Assembly: GCF_003586305.1 (NCBI RefSeq)
Contig: NZ_KZ987400.1
Coordinates: 654,635-718,634 of the forward strand
Length of the DNA stretch: 64,000 nucleotides
Reading direction: 5' to 3'
From: Cognatilysobacter tabacisoli
GTDB lineage: Bacteria > Pseudomonadota > Gammaproteobacteria > Xanthomonadales > Xanthomonadaceae
The notes under the pieces are model-generated. The model saw nothing but the letters and a program-made list of their open reading frames with translations, was not told the DNA's origin and did not search any database. Made by a program: the position numbers and the translations under genes. Below, one piece after another: positions 1-10,291 of the stretch. Within the stretch, counting starts at the first letter, position 1. The number at the start of each line of letters is the position of its first letter.

Positions 1-1144
1 CGAACATGCCGAAGTTCGACAGCGAGATCGTGTAGCCGGACAGCTCGCTGGCCGGGATGCTGCGGTCCTCGACCTGCGCGCGCAGCCGCTGGATGCCGGT
101 GCGGATGCCCGCGCCGTCGAGCATGTCGGCGTTGCGCAGCGCCGGCACGAACAGGCCGTCGTCGGTGTCGACGGCGATGCCGAGGTCGACCTGCGGGTGC
201 AGGGTGCGGGTCAGCGTGTCGCCGTCGAACCACGCGTTGAGCGCCGGCACGGTCTTGCACGCGGTGACGATCGCGCGCACCAGCCGCGCGGTGATGTCCT
301 GCTTGCCGATCCACGCGTGCAGGTCGGCGTCGTCGACCAGCGTCGTCGGCACGACCTTGCTGTGCGCGTCGGCCATGACCCGCGCCATGTTGCGGCGCAC
401 GCCCTTGAGCTGCTCCGGCTGTCCGCTGGCGCTGACCCCGGGCGGCTGGGTGCGCATCGGCCTGCCGGCCTGCGAGACGGTGCTGCGCGCCGGCGTGGCC
501 GGCGCGGAGGCCGGCGCGGCGGACGGCGCCGCGGCGGCGGCGCGCGCAGGGGCGGCCCCGGCCTTGGCGCTGCCGTCGGCGGCCGCGCGCTTGACGTCGT
601 CCATCGTCACCACGCCGTCCGCGCCGCTGGCGCGCACGCGGGCGAGATCGACGCCGAGCTTGCGCGCCATCGCGCGCACCGCCGGCATCGCCTTGACGCC
701 GCCGACCGCGACCGCGGCCTCGCTGCGCACGGCGTCCGAACTCTGCATCGCGCCGACGACGGTGCCGCTGTCGGCGCGCTCGGCCTGTGCCGCGGCCGCC
801 GCGGGTGCCGGGGCGGGTGCCGCGGCCGGTGCCGCAGCGGCGTGGCCGCCGCCGTGGTGGTGGCCGGTGTCCTGGCCCTCGGCGCGCTGCGGCATCGACG
901 GGTCGACCTCGAACTCGGCCAGCATCGTGCCGGTGACGACGATGTCGCCCGGCGCGCCGGCCAGCTTCAGCACCTTGCCGGACACCGGCGACGGCACCTC
1001 GACGACGGCCTTGGCGGTCTCCATCGACACGAGGTTGTCGTCGAGGCGGATCGTGTCGCCGACCTTGACGAACCATTCGACGATGGTCGCATCGGGCAGG
1101 CCCTCGCCGAGGTCGGGCAGGAGAAAGGTCTTGTTGGCCGTCAT
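1..1144 (-). CDS. 2-oxo acid dehydrogenase E2 (lipoyl acyltransferase), C-terminus outside window
   Basis: Acyltransferase core of a branched-chain 2-oxo acid dehydrogenase complex: it takes the acyl group from E1 onto a lipoyl arm and passes it to CoA. Seen: an N-terminal lipoyl domain (residues 1-80) with lipoyl lysine K45 in METAKAV; a long Ala/Pro/Gly-rich hinge with an HHHGGGH stretch (about 92-130); a peripheral subunit-binding domain (about 155-195); a second Ala/Pro linker; and the start of the catalytic domain (RRNMARVM). About 381 residues are visible; the catalytic His/Asp region is off the left edge. The ATG is one base after the stop of the SH3 gene, so the two are probably coupled. 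Whether it belongs to the branched-chain or a related complex rests on E1, not on this gene. Confidence 0.9.
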   Translation of the reverse strand, partial: MTANKTFLLPDLGEGLPDATIVEWFVKVGDTIRLDDNLVSMETAKAVVEVPSPVSGKVLKLAGAPGDIVVTGTMLAEFEVDPSMPQRAEGQDTGHHHGGGHAAAAPAAAPAPAPAAAAAQAERADSGTVVGAMQSSDAVRSEAAVAVGGVKAMPAVRAMARKLGVDLARVRASGADGVVTMDDVKRAAADGSAKAGAAPARAAAAAPSAAPASAPATPARSTVSQAGRPMRTQPPGVSASGQPEQLKGVRRNMARVMADAHSKVVPTTLVDDADLHAWIGKQDITARLVRAIVTACKTVPALNAWFDGDTLTRTLHPQVDLGIAVDTDDGLFVPALRNADMLDGAGIRTGIQRLRAQVEDRSIPASELSGYTISLSNFGMF

Positions 1145-1145
1145 G

Positions 1146-1493
1146 TCAGTCCTCTGGAATCACGTCGATCGCGCGCGCGGGAATCCACCCGCTCGCGCCC
1201 TGTGCATTTTCCGCCCACCACCAGCTCGCCAGTTCGCGGTGCAGGGTGAGCAGTTCGCCGATGTCGGCATCGAGCTCGCGGGTGTCGTACTCGACCTGCG
1301 CCACGGCCTCGCCGCCGTCGCGGTCGAACAGCGCCGCCGGGATCCATCCGCCGAGCCCGCCGGCCAGCGTCGTCCACACGAAGTCGGGCCAGTCGAGGTC
1401 GCGCTCGCCGAGCGTCACCGGGTCGCCGGGCGCGACCCGGATCGGCGGCCGGTCCGGGGCGCGGTGCGTCACGATGACCCGGCCGCGCTTCAT
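1146..1493 (-). CDS. Small SH3-like protein inside the 2-oxo acid dehydrogenase operon
   Basis: 115-residue protein made of two SH3-like beta-barrels in tandem: about residues 8-55 (ending GGWIPAALF) and 62-112 (WWWAENAQGASGWIPARAI). The repeated GWIPA signature supports internal duplication. No signal peptide, so cytoplasmic. Its ATG overlaps the E1beta stop (TGATG) and its stop lies one base before the E2 start, so it is translated as part of the complex operon. The position suggests a structural or assembly role in the dehydrogenase, but that is inference; no catalytic residues are visible. Confidence 0.75.
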   Translation of the reverse strand: MKRGRVIVTHRAPDRPPIRVAPGDPVTLGERDLDWPDFVWTTLAGGLGGWIPAALFDRDGGEAVAQVEYDTRELDADIGELLTLHRELASWWWAENAQGASGWIPARAIDVIPED

Positions 1494-2497
1494 CAGCCGG
1501 CCGCGAGCGTCCGCTTCGCCGCGGCGACGATCTTGTCGACGCTCGGCAGGTACTTCATCTCGAGCCGGAACAGCGGGATGTGGGTGTCGTAGCCGGTCAC
1601 GCGCTCGACCGGCGCGCGCAGGTCGAACATCGAGTGTTCGGCCAGCCGCGCGGCGATCTCGGCGCCGAAGCCGGCGGTGCGCGGGGCCTCGTGCACGATC
1701 ACGCAGCGGCCGGTCTTGGCTACCGACTCGGCGATCGTGTCGAAGTCCAGCGGCGTCAGCGTGGCGACGTCGATGACCTCGGCGCTGATGCCGTCGGCGG
1801 CGAGCTTCTCGGCGGCCTCGAGCGTTTCCTTGACCTGTGCGCCCCACGTCACCAGCGTCACGTCGCTGCCGTCGCGCAGCACGAAGCACACGTCCAGCGG
1901 CAGCGCCTCGCCGTCGTCCGGCACGACCTCCTTGTACTGGCGGTAGATGCGCTTGGGCTCGAAAAAGATCACCGGGTCCGGGTCGCGGATCGCCGCCAGC
2001 AGCATGCCGTAGGCGCGCGCCGGCGACGACGGCATCACCACGCGCAGGCCGGGCACGTTGGTGAAGATCGCCTCGTTGGCCTCGCTGTGGTGCTCCGGCG
2101 CGCGGATGCCGCCGCCCCACGGCACGCGCAGCACCATCGGGCAGGTCAGCCGGCCGCGCGTGCGGTAGCGCATGCGCGCGGCGTGGCAGACGATGAAGTC
2201 GACCATCGGGTACATGAAGCCGTCGAACTGCGCCTCGGCGACCGGCTTCATGCCCTGCGAGGCCATGCCGACCGTGAGGCCGGCGATCGTGGTCTCGTCG
2301 AGCGGGGTGTCGAGCACGCGCTCGGTGCCGAACGTGGCCGACAGCCCGGCGGTGGCGCGGAACACGCCGCCGTTGACGCCGACGTCCTCGCCGAGGACGA
2401 CGACCGCGTCGTCGTGGCGCATCTCGTAGGCGAGCGCCTGGGTGATCGCCTCGATCAGCGTGATCGCGGTTGGCGTGGCGGCGGCGGGTGCGTTCAT
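1493..2497 (-). CDS. 2-oxo acid dehydrogenase (branched-chain type) E1 beta subunit
   Basis: Beta subunit of the thiamin-diphosphate-dependent E1 heterotetramer that decarboxylates branched-chain 2-oxo acids. About 334 residues, the usual length. Landmarks are [12 protein letters not shown] near the N-terminus, LDTPLDE, and a C-terminal transketolase domain ([21 protein letters not shown]). I chose the ATG at 2497, preceded by AGGAG at 8 bases, because homology-like sequence ([13 protein letters not shown]) begins there. An in-frame ATG at 2554 overlaps the E1alpha stop (ATGA) and has GGAGGG at 6 bases; it would add 19 Ala/Asp-rich residues and is a real alternative. Confidence 0.93.
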   Translation of the reverse strand: MNAPAAATPTAITLIEAITQALAYEMRHDDAVVVLGEDVGVNGGVFRATAGLSATFGTERVLDTPLDETTIAGLTVGMASQGMKPVAEAQFDGFMYPMVDFIVCHAARMRYRTRGRLTCPMVLRVPWGGGIRAPEHHSEANEAIFTNVPGLRVVMPSSPARAYGMLLAAIRDPDPVIFFEPKRIYRQYKEVVPDDGEALPLDVCFVLRDGSDVTLVTWGAQVKETLEAAEKLAADGISAEVIDVATLTPLDFDTIAESVAKTGRCVIVHEAPRTAGFGAEIAARLAEHSMFDLRAPVERVTGYDTHIPLFRLEMKYLPSVDKIVAAAKRTLAAG

Positions 2498-2550
2498 CGC
2501 GGCGTCTCCTGCGTCGGTGCGCGCGTCGGCGGCGCTGGCGTCGGCCGGGC

Positions 2551-3624
2551 TCATGCGCGGCCCTCCAGCGCGAGCGCGGCATCGCGCTGCGCCACCAGGT
2601 CGTGCGGCAGTTCGGCATACAGGTGGTCGAACATCGCTTCGACCGGCTGCACCGGCGTCTCCAGATAAGCGTTGATCTCGACGTCGACCCGCTTGCCGCA
2701 TTCCTCGGCCCAGGCCTTTTCCTCCGCCTCGCTCCACAGGCCCTGCGCGGTCAGGTAGGTGCGCAGGCGGACCATCGGGTCGCGCGTCCACGCGTCCTTG
2801 ACCTCGTCTTCGCCGCGGTAGCGGCGCGCGTCGTCGGCGGTGGTGTGGTCGTGCAGCCGGTAGGTCATGAATTCGATCACGCTGCCGCCCTGGCCGCCGC
2901 GCGCGCGTTCGACCGCGCGGCGCATGCCCTCGAGCACGGCGATCAGGTCGTTGCCGTCGACCTGCAGGCAGTGCAGGCCGCCGGCGATGCCCTTCTGCGC
3001 CAGCGTCTGCGCGCCGGTCTGCGCCGAGCGCGGCACCGAGATTGCCCAGCCGTTGTTGATCACGCACAGCACCAGCGGCGCGGTGTACGCGCCAGCCGAA
3101 TTGAGCGCGGCGTAGAAGTCGGTCTTGGACGAGCCGCCGTCGCCGCAGCAGGCCACCGCGACGCGCGGCTGCTTGCGCAGCTTGAACGACAGCGCCGCGC
3201 CGGCGGCCATCAGGCACTGGGTCGAGATCGGCACGCACCACGGGTAGTCATGCTTCGGCCCGGCGAAATCGTTGCCGCGCTCGTCGCCGCCCCAGTACAT
3301 CAGCACCTCGCGCGGTTGCACGCCGCGCATGAACTGCGCGCCGTACTCGCGGTAGCTCGGTGCGAACACGTCCTCCGGCCGCATCGACGCGCCGATGCCG
3401 ACGTGGGTGGCCTCGTGGCCCAGGCACGCGGCGTACGTGCCGAGCTTGCCGGTGCGCTGCAGCGCGATCGCCTTGGTGTCGAACGTGCGCACGAACAGCA
3501 TCTGCTTGAACAGCGGGAGCAGCGCCTTGGGGTCGGCGAACGCGGCGGGCAGCTCGGCCACCGGCTTTCCGTCCTTGCCCAGGTACTGCAGGTATTCGAT
3601 CTCGAAGCGCGCGGCGGTCGTCAT
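2551..3624 (-). CDS. 2-oxo acid dehydrogenase (branched-chain type) E1 alpha subunit
   Basis: Alpha subunit of E1, 357 residues. It carries the thiamin-diphosphate motif: GDG at 161-163 and NN at 190-191 (VINNGWAIS). Further family landmarks are [11 protein letters not shown], the phosphorylation-loop-like [11 protein letters not shown], and [10 protein letters not shown]. The long N-terminal arm before the dehydrogenase domain fits BCKDH rather than a PDH E1alpha. First gene of the operon E1alpha–E1beta–SH3–E2. The 195-base gap upstream must hold the promoter; a TATCAT-like -10 on this strand lies about 40 bases before the ATG. No Lrp- or BkdR-like regulator gene is adjacent. Confidence 0.94.
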   Translation of the reverse strand: MTTAARFEIEYLQYLGKDGKPVAELPAAFADPKALLPLFKQMLFVRTFDTKAIALQRTGKLGTYAACLGHEATHVGIGASMRPEDVFAPSYREYGAQFMRGVQPREVLMYWGGDERGNDFAGPKHDYPWCVPISTQCLMAAGAALSFKLRKQPRVAVACCGDGGSSKTDFYAALNSAGAYTAPLVLCVINNGWAISVPRSAQTGAQTLAQKGIAGGLHCLQVDGNDLIAVLEGMRRAVERARGGQGGSVIEFMTYRLHDHTTADDARRYRGEDEVKDAWTRDPMVRLRTYLTAQGLWSEAEEKAWAEECGKRVDVEINAYLETPVQPVEAMFDHLYAELPHDLVAQRDAALALEGRA

Positions 3625-3719
3625 CGCGACTGCATCCTCAGGTCAATCAACCGCACGATGATAACCACCGGACGGTCATTCGCCGTTGCGCGCTGCGGCA
3701 ATGCGCTGTCCTGCCGCGC

Positions 3720-3749
3720 AAACAAAAAGCGCGGCCGGAGCCGCGCTTT
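3720..3749 (-). terminator. Intrinsic terminator of the secreted nuclease gene
   Basis: Perfect 10-bp stem (AAAGCGCGGC, loop CGGA, GCCGCGCTTT; arms 3726-3735 and 3740-3749). On the minus strand it is followed by TTTTTGTTTG, and it lies about 70 bases after the nuclease stop codon. Confidence 0.85.
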
Positions 3750-3782
3750 GTGCACTTGCCGGCATGGCGCCGGCCGGTTAGG

Positions 3783-3832
3783 GCATGCCGATCACGGCAT
3801 GCCGATCAGCGCACGCCGGTCACGGCACGCCG
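3783..3832. repeat. Three and a half imperfect 14-bp tandem repeats across a stop codon
   Basis: Units begin at 3783, 3797, 3811 and 3825 (partial), consensus GCAYGCCGRTCASG. The array runs over the nuclease stop codon at 3820-3822. The period is not a multiple of three, so unit gain or loss would change only the untranslated end. Confidence 0.7.
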
Positions 3833-6800
3833 ACGATGCGGTTGCGGTAGCTCGCCGTGTTGTCGGCCGGCACCAGCTCCGGCGTCGCCGACGCGGCGGT
3901 CGCCTGCAGCGTCAGGAACCCGGTGCTGTCGGGCCGCGCCGGGACGCGGATCGCCACATCGAAGCGCTGCGACGCCCCGGCCGCGAAGGCGCCGGCGGTG
4001 CGGCACGTGGCGACGAAGCGGGCGGCGTCGCCGGCCACCTCGCACGTCCAGCCGGCCACCGGCGCGATCGCCACGTTGGCCGCCGGCGCGTCGCCGGCGA
4101 GCGTCACCACCGGCTGCCACGCGGCGTCCGGGCCGCGGTGCGTGAACAGCAGCGCGAACGGCTCGACGCGGTCGTAGTGCAGCTTCTTGTCGGGGCCGCC
4201 GAGCGCGACCGCGAGGTCGGCCTCGGCGACGACGGCCACGCTGGCGACGGCCTCGTCGTTGGCCGGCACTTCGTCCAGCGACTGCGCCTCGACCGCCACC
4301 GCCAGGGTCAGCGGCGCGTTGGCCTGCGCCTGGGTGGTCGTCGCGCTGATCGAGAACGCGGCTTCCGCGCCGTTGGCGAGCGTGGCGGTCAGGCAGGCGA
4401 CGGTGGTGCGGCCGGCGTCGACCTGGGCCGCGTCGCAGCTCCAGCCGGCCGGGGCCACCACTGCCATCGTCGGCAGCTCGCCGTCGAGCGCGAAGCCAAC
4501 GCCGATCGCCTCGGCCGCGTCCGGGCCGTTGTTGCGCACGGTCGCGGTGAACGTCGCCGGCAGGTTGATCCGCGTAGCCGGGCCGGCCGTGGCGGTGACC
4601 GCCAGGTCGGCGCGCGGGCGCGGGTCGAAGTACGCGATCACCGGGTCGTGGTCGGCGGTGCGCGTCGGCACGGCCGCGTTGGCGCGGCTGGTGTCGGTGA
4701 AGTCCGCGTTGATCCGTGCGTGGTCGAGGGCGAGGCGGCGCGTGGTGACGACGGCCTCCTCGTTGACCAGCACGTGGTCGAGCGTCTGCGCGTTGCCGTC
4801 GAACATGAAGGAGTAGCGCTCCTCCGGCGGCAGCGTCTGGTCGAGGTTGACCAGGTCCGGGTCGACGTAGTCGATGCCGTCGCCGGCGACCACGGTCTGC
4901 GCGTCCGGCGTCGGCGTGCCGGTGACGACGTTCATCGAGTCGACCAGGCCGTCGTTGAAGCCGAACGCGTTGAAGTCGCCGAGCACGACCAGCCGCGTGT
5001 CGGCCGAGGCGGCCTGGCGCTGCTGCAGGTACTGGGCGAGGAACTCGGCCTGGCGCAGGCGCTTGAGGCGCACGCGCTCGCCGGTGGCGGTGTCGGCCTC
5101 GACGTCGATCAGCGAGCGCTGGTGCACGCCCACCACGGTGACCGGGTAGGCACGGCCGTCGTCGAAGCGGACCACCGCGTCGAGCACCAGCGGCGGACGG
5201 TCGTTGAGCGTGTCGGGCGAACCGTTCGGCTGCGTCCACGTCGCGTCCTTGCCGACCTGGGTCACCGCGAGCACCTCGACGCGCGGCGCGCCGCCGGCGG
5301 TCGCGGCGGTCTTGACCAGCATGCCGGTGTCGATGCCGCCGACGTCGTTGCCTTCCTCGAGGTACGCGACGTACTGCGGGTCCGGCTGGCCGGCGGCGAC
5401 GGCGTCGGCGTTGATCCGCGCGGCCAGCGCCTGCAGCGTCGCCAGGTTCTCGACCTCGATCGTCACCAGCACGTCGGGCGCGTGCAGGTAGTCGCGGATG
5501 CCGAGCGACGCCTTGCGCAGGCGCAGGTCGAACTGCGCCGCGCTGAGCACCGGCTCGCCGATCGCCGGGTCGTTGACCGTGTCGAAGAAGCGCTCGAGGT
5601 TGTAGCTGGCGACGGTGAACTCGTCGGCCGTCGGCACGCGCGCGGCGCGGATCTGCGGCACGAACGCCACGTTGATCGGCACGGCCGGGTCGCGGTGCAC
5701 GGTGTAGCGCAGGAAGCCGTAGTCGAGCGGGCCGGTCAGGCCTTCGATCACGCTGCCGGCCGGCAGGTCGAGCACGAACGCCGGGCCGCCGAGGGTGTCG
5801 CTGTCGATCGTGATCGCCTCGGGGTTCGCGTCCCAGACCGGGATCGGCGGACTGCTCGCGCCGCCGGGGATCGCGTCGAACACCGACACGCCCGGCTCGC
5901 GGAACGGACGCGCGACCCCGGTGATGACCGCGGTCAGGATGCCGTTGACCGTGCCGGTGGTCTTCGGGTCCGGGCTGCTGCCGAGCGTCGGCGCAACCAC
6001 GGTGACGCTGGCGACGGTCACGCGCATGCCCTCGGCGAATTCGAGCTGCTCGAGGCCGCCGTCGGCGGTGGTCATGTCGGCCGTCAGCGGAATCGGCGCC
6101 GGCATCGGGTTGCCGGACGACAGAGCGGTCACGGTCGGGCTGCCGCCGAGCTGGGTCAGCGGACGCTGGGCCGGCGCGGCGGGCGGGACGAACTCGAGCA
6201 CGGTGCCGCGCACGCGGACGCGGTTGCCGACCGTGGCCGCGGCCGACGGCGCACCGCCGGTGAACACGAACACGCCGTCGGACGTCAGCGGGTCGGCATC
6301 GGCCTCGGCGTCGGGCGCCTGCAGGAAGAAGCCGTTGTTCTTGCGGCCGGTGACGATGCCGGTCGTGGTGACGAACTGGCCCTCGATCGGCGAGCGCGAA
6401 CCGCTGCCCTGGATCTGGTGGATCGCGGTCAGCACGAAGTCGTCGGTGCGGATCGTCGCGGCGGCCTGGCCGTCGGCGACGGTCGCGCCGGTGGCGGCGA
6501 CGACGTTGACGAAGAACGCCTCGTCGCCTTCGACGGCGGTGTCGCCGAGCACGTCGACGCTGATCGTGACCGAGGTCTGGCCCTCGGCGATCGTCGCCTG
6601 GCCGGCGACCGCGACGAAGTCGCTGCCGGCGCCCGCGGTGCCGTCGGCGCTGGCGTAGTCGACGACCACGCCGCCGGCAGCGGCCGGCTTGTTGAGGCTG
6701 AAGGTGAAGAACAGCGGCGAGGACCCGGCGTCGCCCTCGTCGATGGCCGCGTCGGCCACCGACAGGCGCGGCGGGCTGACGCCTGCGCCGCGCGCGATGA

Positions 6801-7476
6801 CGCTGACGTCGTCGATGGCGAGGCCGTCGTCGGCGCCGCTGGCGTCGGTGTCGACCCAGCGCAGCCACACGGTCGCGCCCTCGGGCACGGCCAGCGAGCC
6901 GATCGTGGTCGACAGCGCGGTGCGGTTGGCGGCGGCGTTGCCGTCGCGCAGGCCCACGGTGCCGGCGTTGGACGGCGCGACGAACGCGAGCTCCGTCAGC
7001 GTGCTCCAGGTGCCGTCGGCGAGCGAGGTCGCGTCGTAGCTGACCTGCACGTCGAGGCGGTCGACGCGGCCGGCGGTGCCCATGCGCCACTGCTCGCCGA
7101 CATAGGCCACATCGAGCGCGGTGATGTCGCCGCCGGTGTCGTTGCGCAGGCACGCGCCGAAGCCCGGCACGAGGCTGCCGCTGCGCAGGCCGCCGAGCGC
7201 GCGCTCGCTGCTGCCACTGGCGCCGAAGCTGAAGCTGTCTCCGGTGTTCGAGCTGCCGGTGCCGGCGGTGTAGAGGCCGTTGGCATTCGTGCCGGTTTCG
7301 CGAAGCGCCCAGCCGGCCGGCAGCGTCGCCGAGCTGCCGCTGTTGGCCAGCGTGTCGAACGACTCGGTGACGGCGACGTCGGTCGACGCCAGGCTCAGGC
7401 AGGACTGCGCGTGCGCACTGCCGATGCCGGACAACAGCAGCAGGCCGAGCGCCGCGCGGCGCAGGACGGTGGTCAT
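3820..7476 (-). CDS. Secreted ExeM/NucH-type extracellular nuclease
   Basis: 1218-residue exported protein with a Sec signal peptide (about 1-24, ending GSAHA). Domains in order: N-terminal beta-sandwich (about 35-225); a Calx-beta domain (about 233-345, DEGDAGSSP and VEGDEAFFV); an OB-fold-like ExeM segment (about 350-460, [14 protein letters not shown]); an endonuclease/exonuclease/phosphatase domain (about 615-950) with ASYNLERFF, the metal-site GDFNAFG and the final DHDPVIAYF; then two DUF11/CARDB-like beta domains (about 950-1218). The family comprises secreted DNases used in biofilm turnover and nutrient scavenging; that role here is by family. It lacks the GlyGly-CTERM anchor seen in some homologues, so it is probably fully secreted. 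Own promoter and terminator; not part of the neighbouring operon. Confidence 0.9.
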   Translation of the reverse strand: MTTVLRRAALGLLLLSGIGSAHAQSCLSLASTDVAVTESFDTLANSGSSATLPAGWALRETGTNANGLYTAGTGSSNTGDSFSFGASGSSERALGGLRSGSLVPGFGACLRNDTGGDITALDVAYVGEQWRMGTAGRVDRLDVQVSYDATSLADGTWSTLTELAFVAPSNAGTVGLRDGNAAANRTALSTTIGSLAVPEGATVWLRWVDTDASGADDGLAIDDVSVIARGAGVSPPRLSVADAAIDEGDAGSSPLFFTFSLNKPAAAGGVVVDYASADGTAGAGSDFVAVAGQATIAEGQTSVTISVDVLGDTAVEGDEAFFVNVVAATGATVADGQAAATIRTDDFVLTAIHQIQGSGSRSPIEGQFVTTTGIVTGRKNNGFFLQAPDAEADADPLTSDGVFVFTGGAPSAAATVGNRVRVRGTVLEFVPPAAPAQRPLTQLGGSPTVTALSSGNPMPAPIPLTADMTTADGGLEQLEFAEGMRVTVASVTVVAPTLGSSPDPKTTGTVNGILTAVITGVARPFREPGVSVFDAIPGGASSPPIPVWDANPEAITIDSDTLGGPAFVLDLPAGSVIEGLTGPLDYGFLRYTVHRDPAVPINVAFVPQIRAARVPTADEFTVASYNLERFFDTVNDPAIGEPVLSAAQFDLRLRKASLGIRDYLHAPDVLVTIEVENLATLQALAARINADAVAAGQPDPQYVAYLEEGNDVGGIDTGMLVKTAATAGGAPRVEVLAVTQVGKDATWTQPNGSPDTLNDRPPLVLDAVVRFDDGRAYPVTVVGVHQRSLIDVEADTATGERVRLKRLRQAEFLAQYLQQRQAASADTRLVVLGDFNAFGFNDGLVDSMNVVTGTPTPDAQTVVAGDGIDYVDPDLVNLDQTLPPEERYSFMFDGNAQTLDHVLVNEEAVVTTRRLALDHARINADFTDTSRANAAVPTRTADHDPVIAYFDPRPRADLAVTATAGPATRINLPATFTATVRNNGPDAAEAIGVGFALDGELPTMAVVAPAGWSCDAAQVDAGRTTVACLTATLANGAEAAFSISATTTQAQANAPLTLAVAVEAQSLDEVPANDEAVASVAVVAEADLAVALGGPDKKLHYDRVEPFALLFTHRGPDAAWQPVVTLAGDAPAANVAIAPVAGWTCEVAGDAARFVATCRTAGAFAAGASQRFDVAIRVPARPDSTGFLTLQATAASATPELVPADNTASYRNRIVGVP

Positions 7477-7662
7477 CGTTTGGAACTCCCCGGAAAAGGC
7501 ACGGGGGCGGCCCCACGCGCGGCGACGATTGTGCCTGCAAGCGTGGCGGGGCGTTGTTGCAGTGCGGTGACCGGGCGGATCCGGCGAGACCGGTGCGTCC
7601 GCCGCGGCCGGGCCGTCGCGGGCGATGCGCTACCCTTTGCGCCCCGTTCGAACGCCCCCGCC

Positions 7663-8550
7663 ATGACCGTCGACAAGAACGAGCGCGCGCTCGAAAGCGG
7701 CATCCACACCGACCTGTCCGGGCGGATGACCTACGCGGGCTACCTGCAGCTGGACCGGCTGCTGTCGGCGCAGCACCCCGCATCGAGCCCGCCGCACCAC
7801 GACGAGATGCTGTTCATCATCCAGCACCAGACGTCGGAGCTGTGGATGAAGCTGCTGATCCACGAGCTGCAGGCGGCCGTGGCGCACCTGCAGCGCGACC
7901 AGGTCTGGCAGACCGGCAAGGTGCTGGCCCGCTGCAAGCAGGTGCTGCACCAGCTGACCGCGCAGTGGTCGGTGCTCGAGACGCTGACCCCGTCGGAGTA
8001 CATGGGCTTCCGCGAGGTGCTCGGCCCGTCGTCGGGCTTCCAGTCGCTGCAGTACCGCAAGATCGAGTTCCTGCTCGGCAACAAGAACGCGCAGATGATC
8101 CCGGTGTTCGCGTACGACCCGCCGGCGCAGGCCGGGCTGGGGGAAACGCTGGCCGCGCCGAGCCTGTACGACGAGTTCCTGCTGTACCTGGCCCGCTGGG
8201 GCCACGCCGTGCCGGCGCGCCACCTCGACCGCGACTGGTCGGTCGCGCACGTCGCCGACCCCGAGCTGGTCCCGGTGTTCGAGCGCATCTACGAGGACAC
8301 CGACCGCTACTGGCGCGAGTACGCACTGGCCGAAGACCTGGTCGACCTGGAGACGCAGTTCCAGCTGTGGCGCTTCCGGCACATGCGCACGGTCATGCGG
8401 ATCATCGGCTTCAAGCGCGGCACCGGCGGCTCCAGCGGGGTCGGCTTCCTGCAGCAGGCGCTGCAGCTGAGCTTCTTCCCGGAGCTGTTCTCGGTCCGCA
8501 CCAGCATCGGGCCGAGCACCGCCGCCGGCGGCGCCGAGGGCGCCTACTGA
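7663..8550 (+). CDS. kynA: Tryptophan 2,3-dioxygenase
   Basis: Haem enzyme that opens the indole ring of L-tryptophan to N-formylkynurenine, the first step of the kynurenine pathway. 295 residues. Diagnostic stretches are [23 protein letters not shown] (active-site His and substrate contacts) and, near the C-terminus, [20 protein letters not shown] with the proximal haem His and the GTGGS loop. Divergent from the nuclease gene. No other kynurenine gene is in the window, and tryptophan synthesis genes lie 17 kb away. Confidence 0.96.
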   Translation: MTVDKNERALESGIHTDLSGRMTYAGYLQLDRLLSAQHPASSPPHHDEMLFIIQHQTSELWMKLLIHELQAAVAHLQRDQVWQTGKVLARCKQVLHQLTAQWSVLETLTPSEYMGFREVLGPSSGFQSLQYRKIEFLLGNKNAQMIPVFAYDPPAQAGLGETLAAPSLYDEFLLYLARWGHAVPARHLDRDWSVAHVADPELVPVFERIYEDTDRYWREYALAEDLVDLETQFQLWRFRHMRTVMRIIGFKRGTGGSSGVGFLQQALQLSFFPELFSVRTSIGPSTAAGGAEGAY

Positions 8551-8552
8551 CG

Positions 8553-8578
8553 GGCGCGGCGGGGTGGGCGGCCGCGCC
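8553..8578 (+). terminator. GC-rich hairpin after kynA, weak terminator
   Basis: Perfect 8-bp stem GGCGCGGC/GCCGCGCC (8553-8560 and 8571-8578) two bases after the kynA stop. Only GTTC follows, with no U-tract, so termination would be weak or factor-dependent. Confidence 0.35.
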
Positions 8579-8713
8579 GTTCAGGTGAACCCTGCTGCGT
8601 TGCACCACCGGCCGGAGGTTTGACGGACCCGACGCGAGCCGGTAAACCTCGCGCTCCCCGTGCCGACGGCCCGGGGCTCATTCATTCAGTCCAAGCACGA
8701 CGGGGGATACCGC

Positions 8714-10219
8714 ATGAGCGGAGCCGCAACCTCGGGCGCCAGCGCGCCCATTCCAGAGTTCAAGCAGGTCCTGGGGCATCCCAAGCCGCTGTGGATGCTG
8801 TTCATGACCGAGTTCTGGGAGCGCTTCGCGTTCTACGGCATGCGCTGGGCGCTGGCCCTGTACATCGTCGCCCAGTTCTACGCCGGCGACAGCGCCGGTG
8901 AAGCGCCGGCCAGCCGCCTGTACGGTGCCTACCTCGCGCTGGTCTACGCCGCCGCTCTGTTCGGCGGCTACGTCGCGGACCGGATCATCGGCTACCAGCG
9001 CTCGATCCTGCTCGGCGCGGTCGTCATGGCGCTCGGCCTGTTCATGATCGTCATTCCCAACGAACAGGTGTTCAAACTCGGCCTGGCGACGATCATCGCC
9101 GGCAACGGCCTGTTCAAGCCGAACATCTCGACGATGGTCGGCCAGCTCTACTCGACCAGCGACACGCGCCGCGACGCCGGGTTCACGCTGTTCTACATGG
9201 GCATCAACGCCGGCGCATTCATCGCCCCGATCCTCACCGGCTGGCTCGCCGAGCGCATGTTCGGCGGTTCGCCGGAGATGCCGGCGTACAAGGTGGTGTT
9301 CATCGCGTCGGGCATCGGCATGCTGATCAGCCTGGTGTGGTTCTGGGTCGGCCGTGCGCAGCTCGAGGGTGTCGGGCGCCCGCCCGAAGGCGATGGCGGC
9401 AAGCGCAACGTGCTGTACGTGCTCGCCGGCGTGCTGGTGGCGATCCCGGTCATCTACCTGCTGCTCGCGATCGACGCCGGCCACCTGCAGTGGCTGCTGA
9501 CCGCGCTGTTCGTCGGCCTGTGCGTGCTGATCCTCAAGGAAGGCTTCAAGGACGGCGCGATCCGGCGCGACATGGCGATCGCGATGCTGATCATCTTCGC
9601 GTTCAACGTGCTGTTCTGGATGTTCTTCGAACAGGCCGGCAGTTCGTTCAACTTCCTCGCCCAGAACATCGTCGAGCGCGACCTCGGCGGCTGGATCTTC
9701 CCGGTCGGCTGGTTCCAGTCGGTCAACTCGCTGGCGATCATCACGCTGGCGCCGCTGATCGCGTGGATGTGGATCAAGATGGGCAGCGCCAACCCGTCGA
9801 TCCCGCGCAAGTTCGGCCTCGGCATCATCTTCAACGGCCTCGCGTTCCTGCTGCTGATGTTCGCGCTGTCGAGCTTGGTCGACCCGGCCACGCTGAAGAT
9901 CCCGTTCTGGACGCTGTTCATGGTCTACGTGATCCAGTCGATCGGCGAGCTGTTCCTGTCGCCGATCGGCCTGTCGATGGTGACCAAGCTGGCCCCGGTG
10001 CGGCTGGTCGGCTTCGGCATGGGCGGCTGGTTCCTGTCGACCGCGATCGGCAACAACCTGTCGGGCATCTTCGCCAGCCACGTCAGCGGCGAAACCGGCA
10101 TGACCGTCGAGTCGGCACTGTCGGGCTACACGTTCGGCTTCTGGGTGCTGCTGGGCAGCGGCGTGCTGCTGTTCCTGATCGCCCCGCTGATCAACAAGCT
10201 GATGCACGGCGTGAAGTAA
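8714..10219 (+). CDS. POT/PTR-family proton-coupled oligopeptide transporter
   Basis: 501-residue inner-membrane transporter of the major facilitator superfamily, importing di- and tripeptides with protons. The family signature EFWERFAFYGMR (the ExxERF motif of TM1) is near residue 38, and about 14 hydrophobic helices follow. NGLFKPNISTMVGQLY and FYMGINAGAFIAP are the conserved PTR2 signatures. I chose the ATG at 8714, seven bases after GGGGGA; an upstream in-frame ATG at 8660 lacks a comparable site. Monocistronic, followed by a strong terminator. Substrate range cannot be read from the sequence. Confidence 0.94.
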   Translation: MSGAATSGASAPIPEFKQVLGHPKPLWMLFMTEFWERFAFYGMRWALALYIVAQFYAGDSAGEAPASRLYGAYLALVYAAALFGGYVADRIIGYQRSILLGAVVMALGLFMIVIPNEQVFKLGLATIIAGNGLFKPNISTMVGQLYSTSDTRRDAGFTLFYMGINAGAFIAPILTGWLAERMFGGSPEMPAYKVVFIASGIGMLISLVWFWVGRAQLEGVGRPPEGDGGKRNVLYVLAGVLVAIPVIYLLLAIDAGHLQWLLTALFVGLCVLILKEGFKDGAIRRDMAIAMLIIFAFNVLFWMFFEQAGSSFNFLAQNIVERDLGGWIFPVGWFQSVNSLAIITLAPLIAWMWIKMGSANPSIPRKFGLGIIFNGLAFLLLMFALSSLVDPATLKIPFWTLFMVYVIQSIGELFLSPIGLSMVTKLAPVRLVGFGMGGWFLSTAIGNNLSGIFASHVSGETGMTVESALSGYTFGFWVLLGSGVLLFLIAPLINKLMHGVK

Positions 10220-10245
10220 GCCGGTCCAGTGTCCGCACGAAAGAG

Positions 10246-10271
10246 AAAGGCGGCCCTCGGGCCGCCTTTTT
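10246..10271 (+). terminator. Intrinsic terminator after the POT transporter
   Basis: 11-bp perfect stem AAAGGCGGCCC/GGGCCGCCTTT (10246-10256, 10259-10269) ending in TTTTT, 27 bases after the stop. The complement also has A/T-rich flanks, so it may serve the convergent marR gene too. Confidence 0.88.
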
Positions 10272-10291
10272 CATGGCCATTGCGTCGCCGC

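Noticed and set aside
3806-7783. A 1325-codon frame on the minus strand
   Set aside because: Out of frame with the nuclease and composed of Arg/Pro/Gly strings without domains; shadow of the real gene.
2470-8550. A 2026-codon open frame on the plus strand
   Set aside because: It is mostly antisense to the bkd operon and the nuclease gene and consists of Arg/Ala/Val/Asp-rich low-complexity sequence, the usual GC shadow. Only its last 295 codons, the kynA gene, are real.
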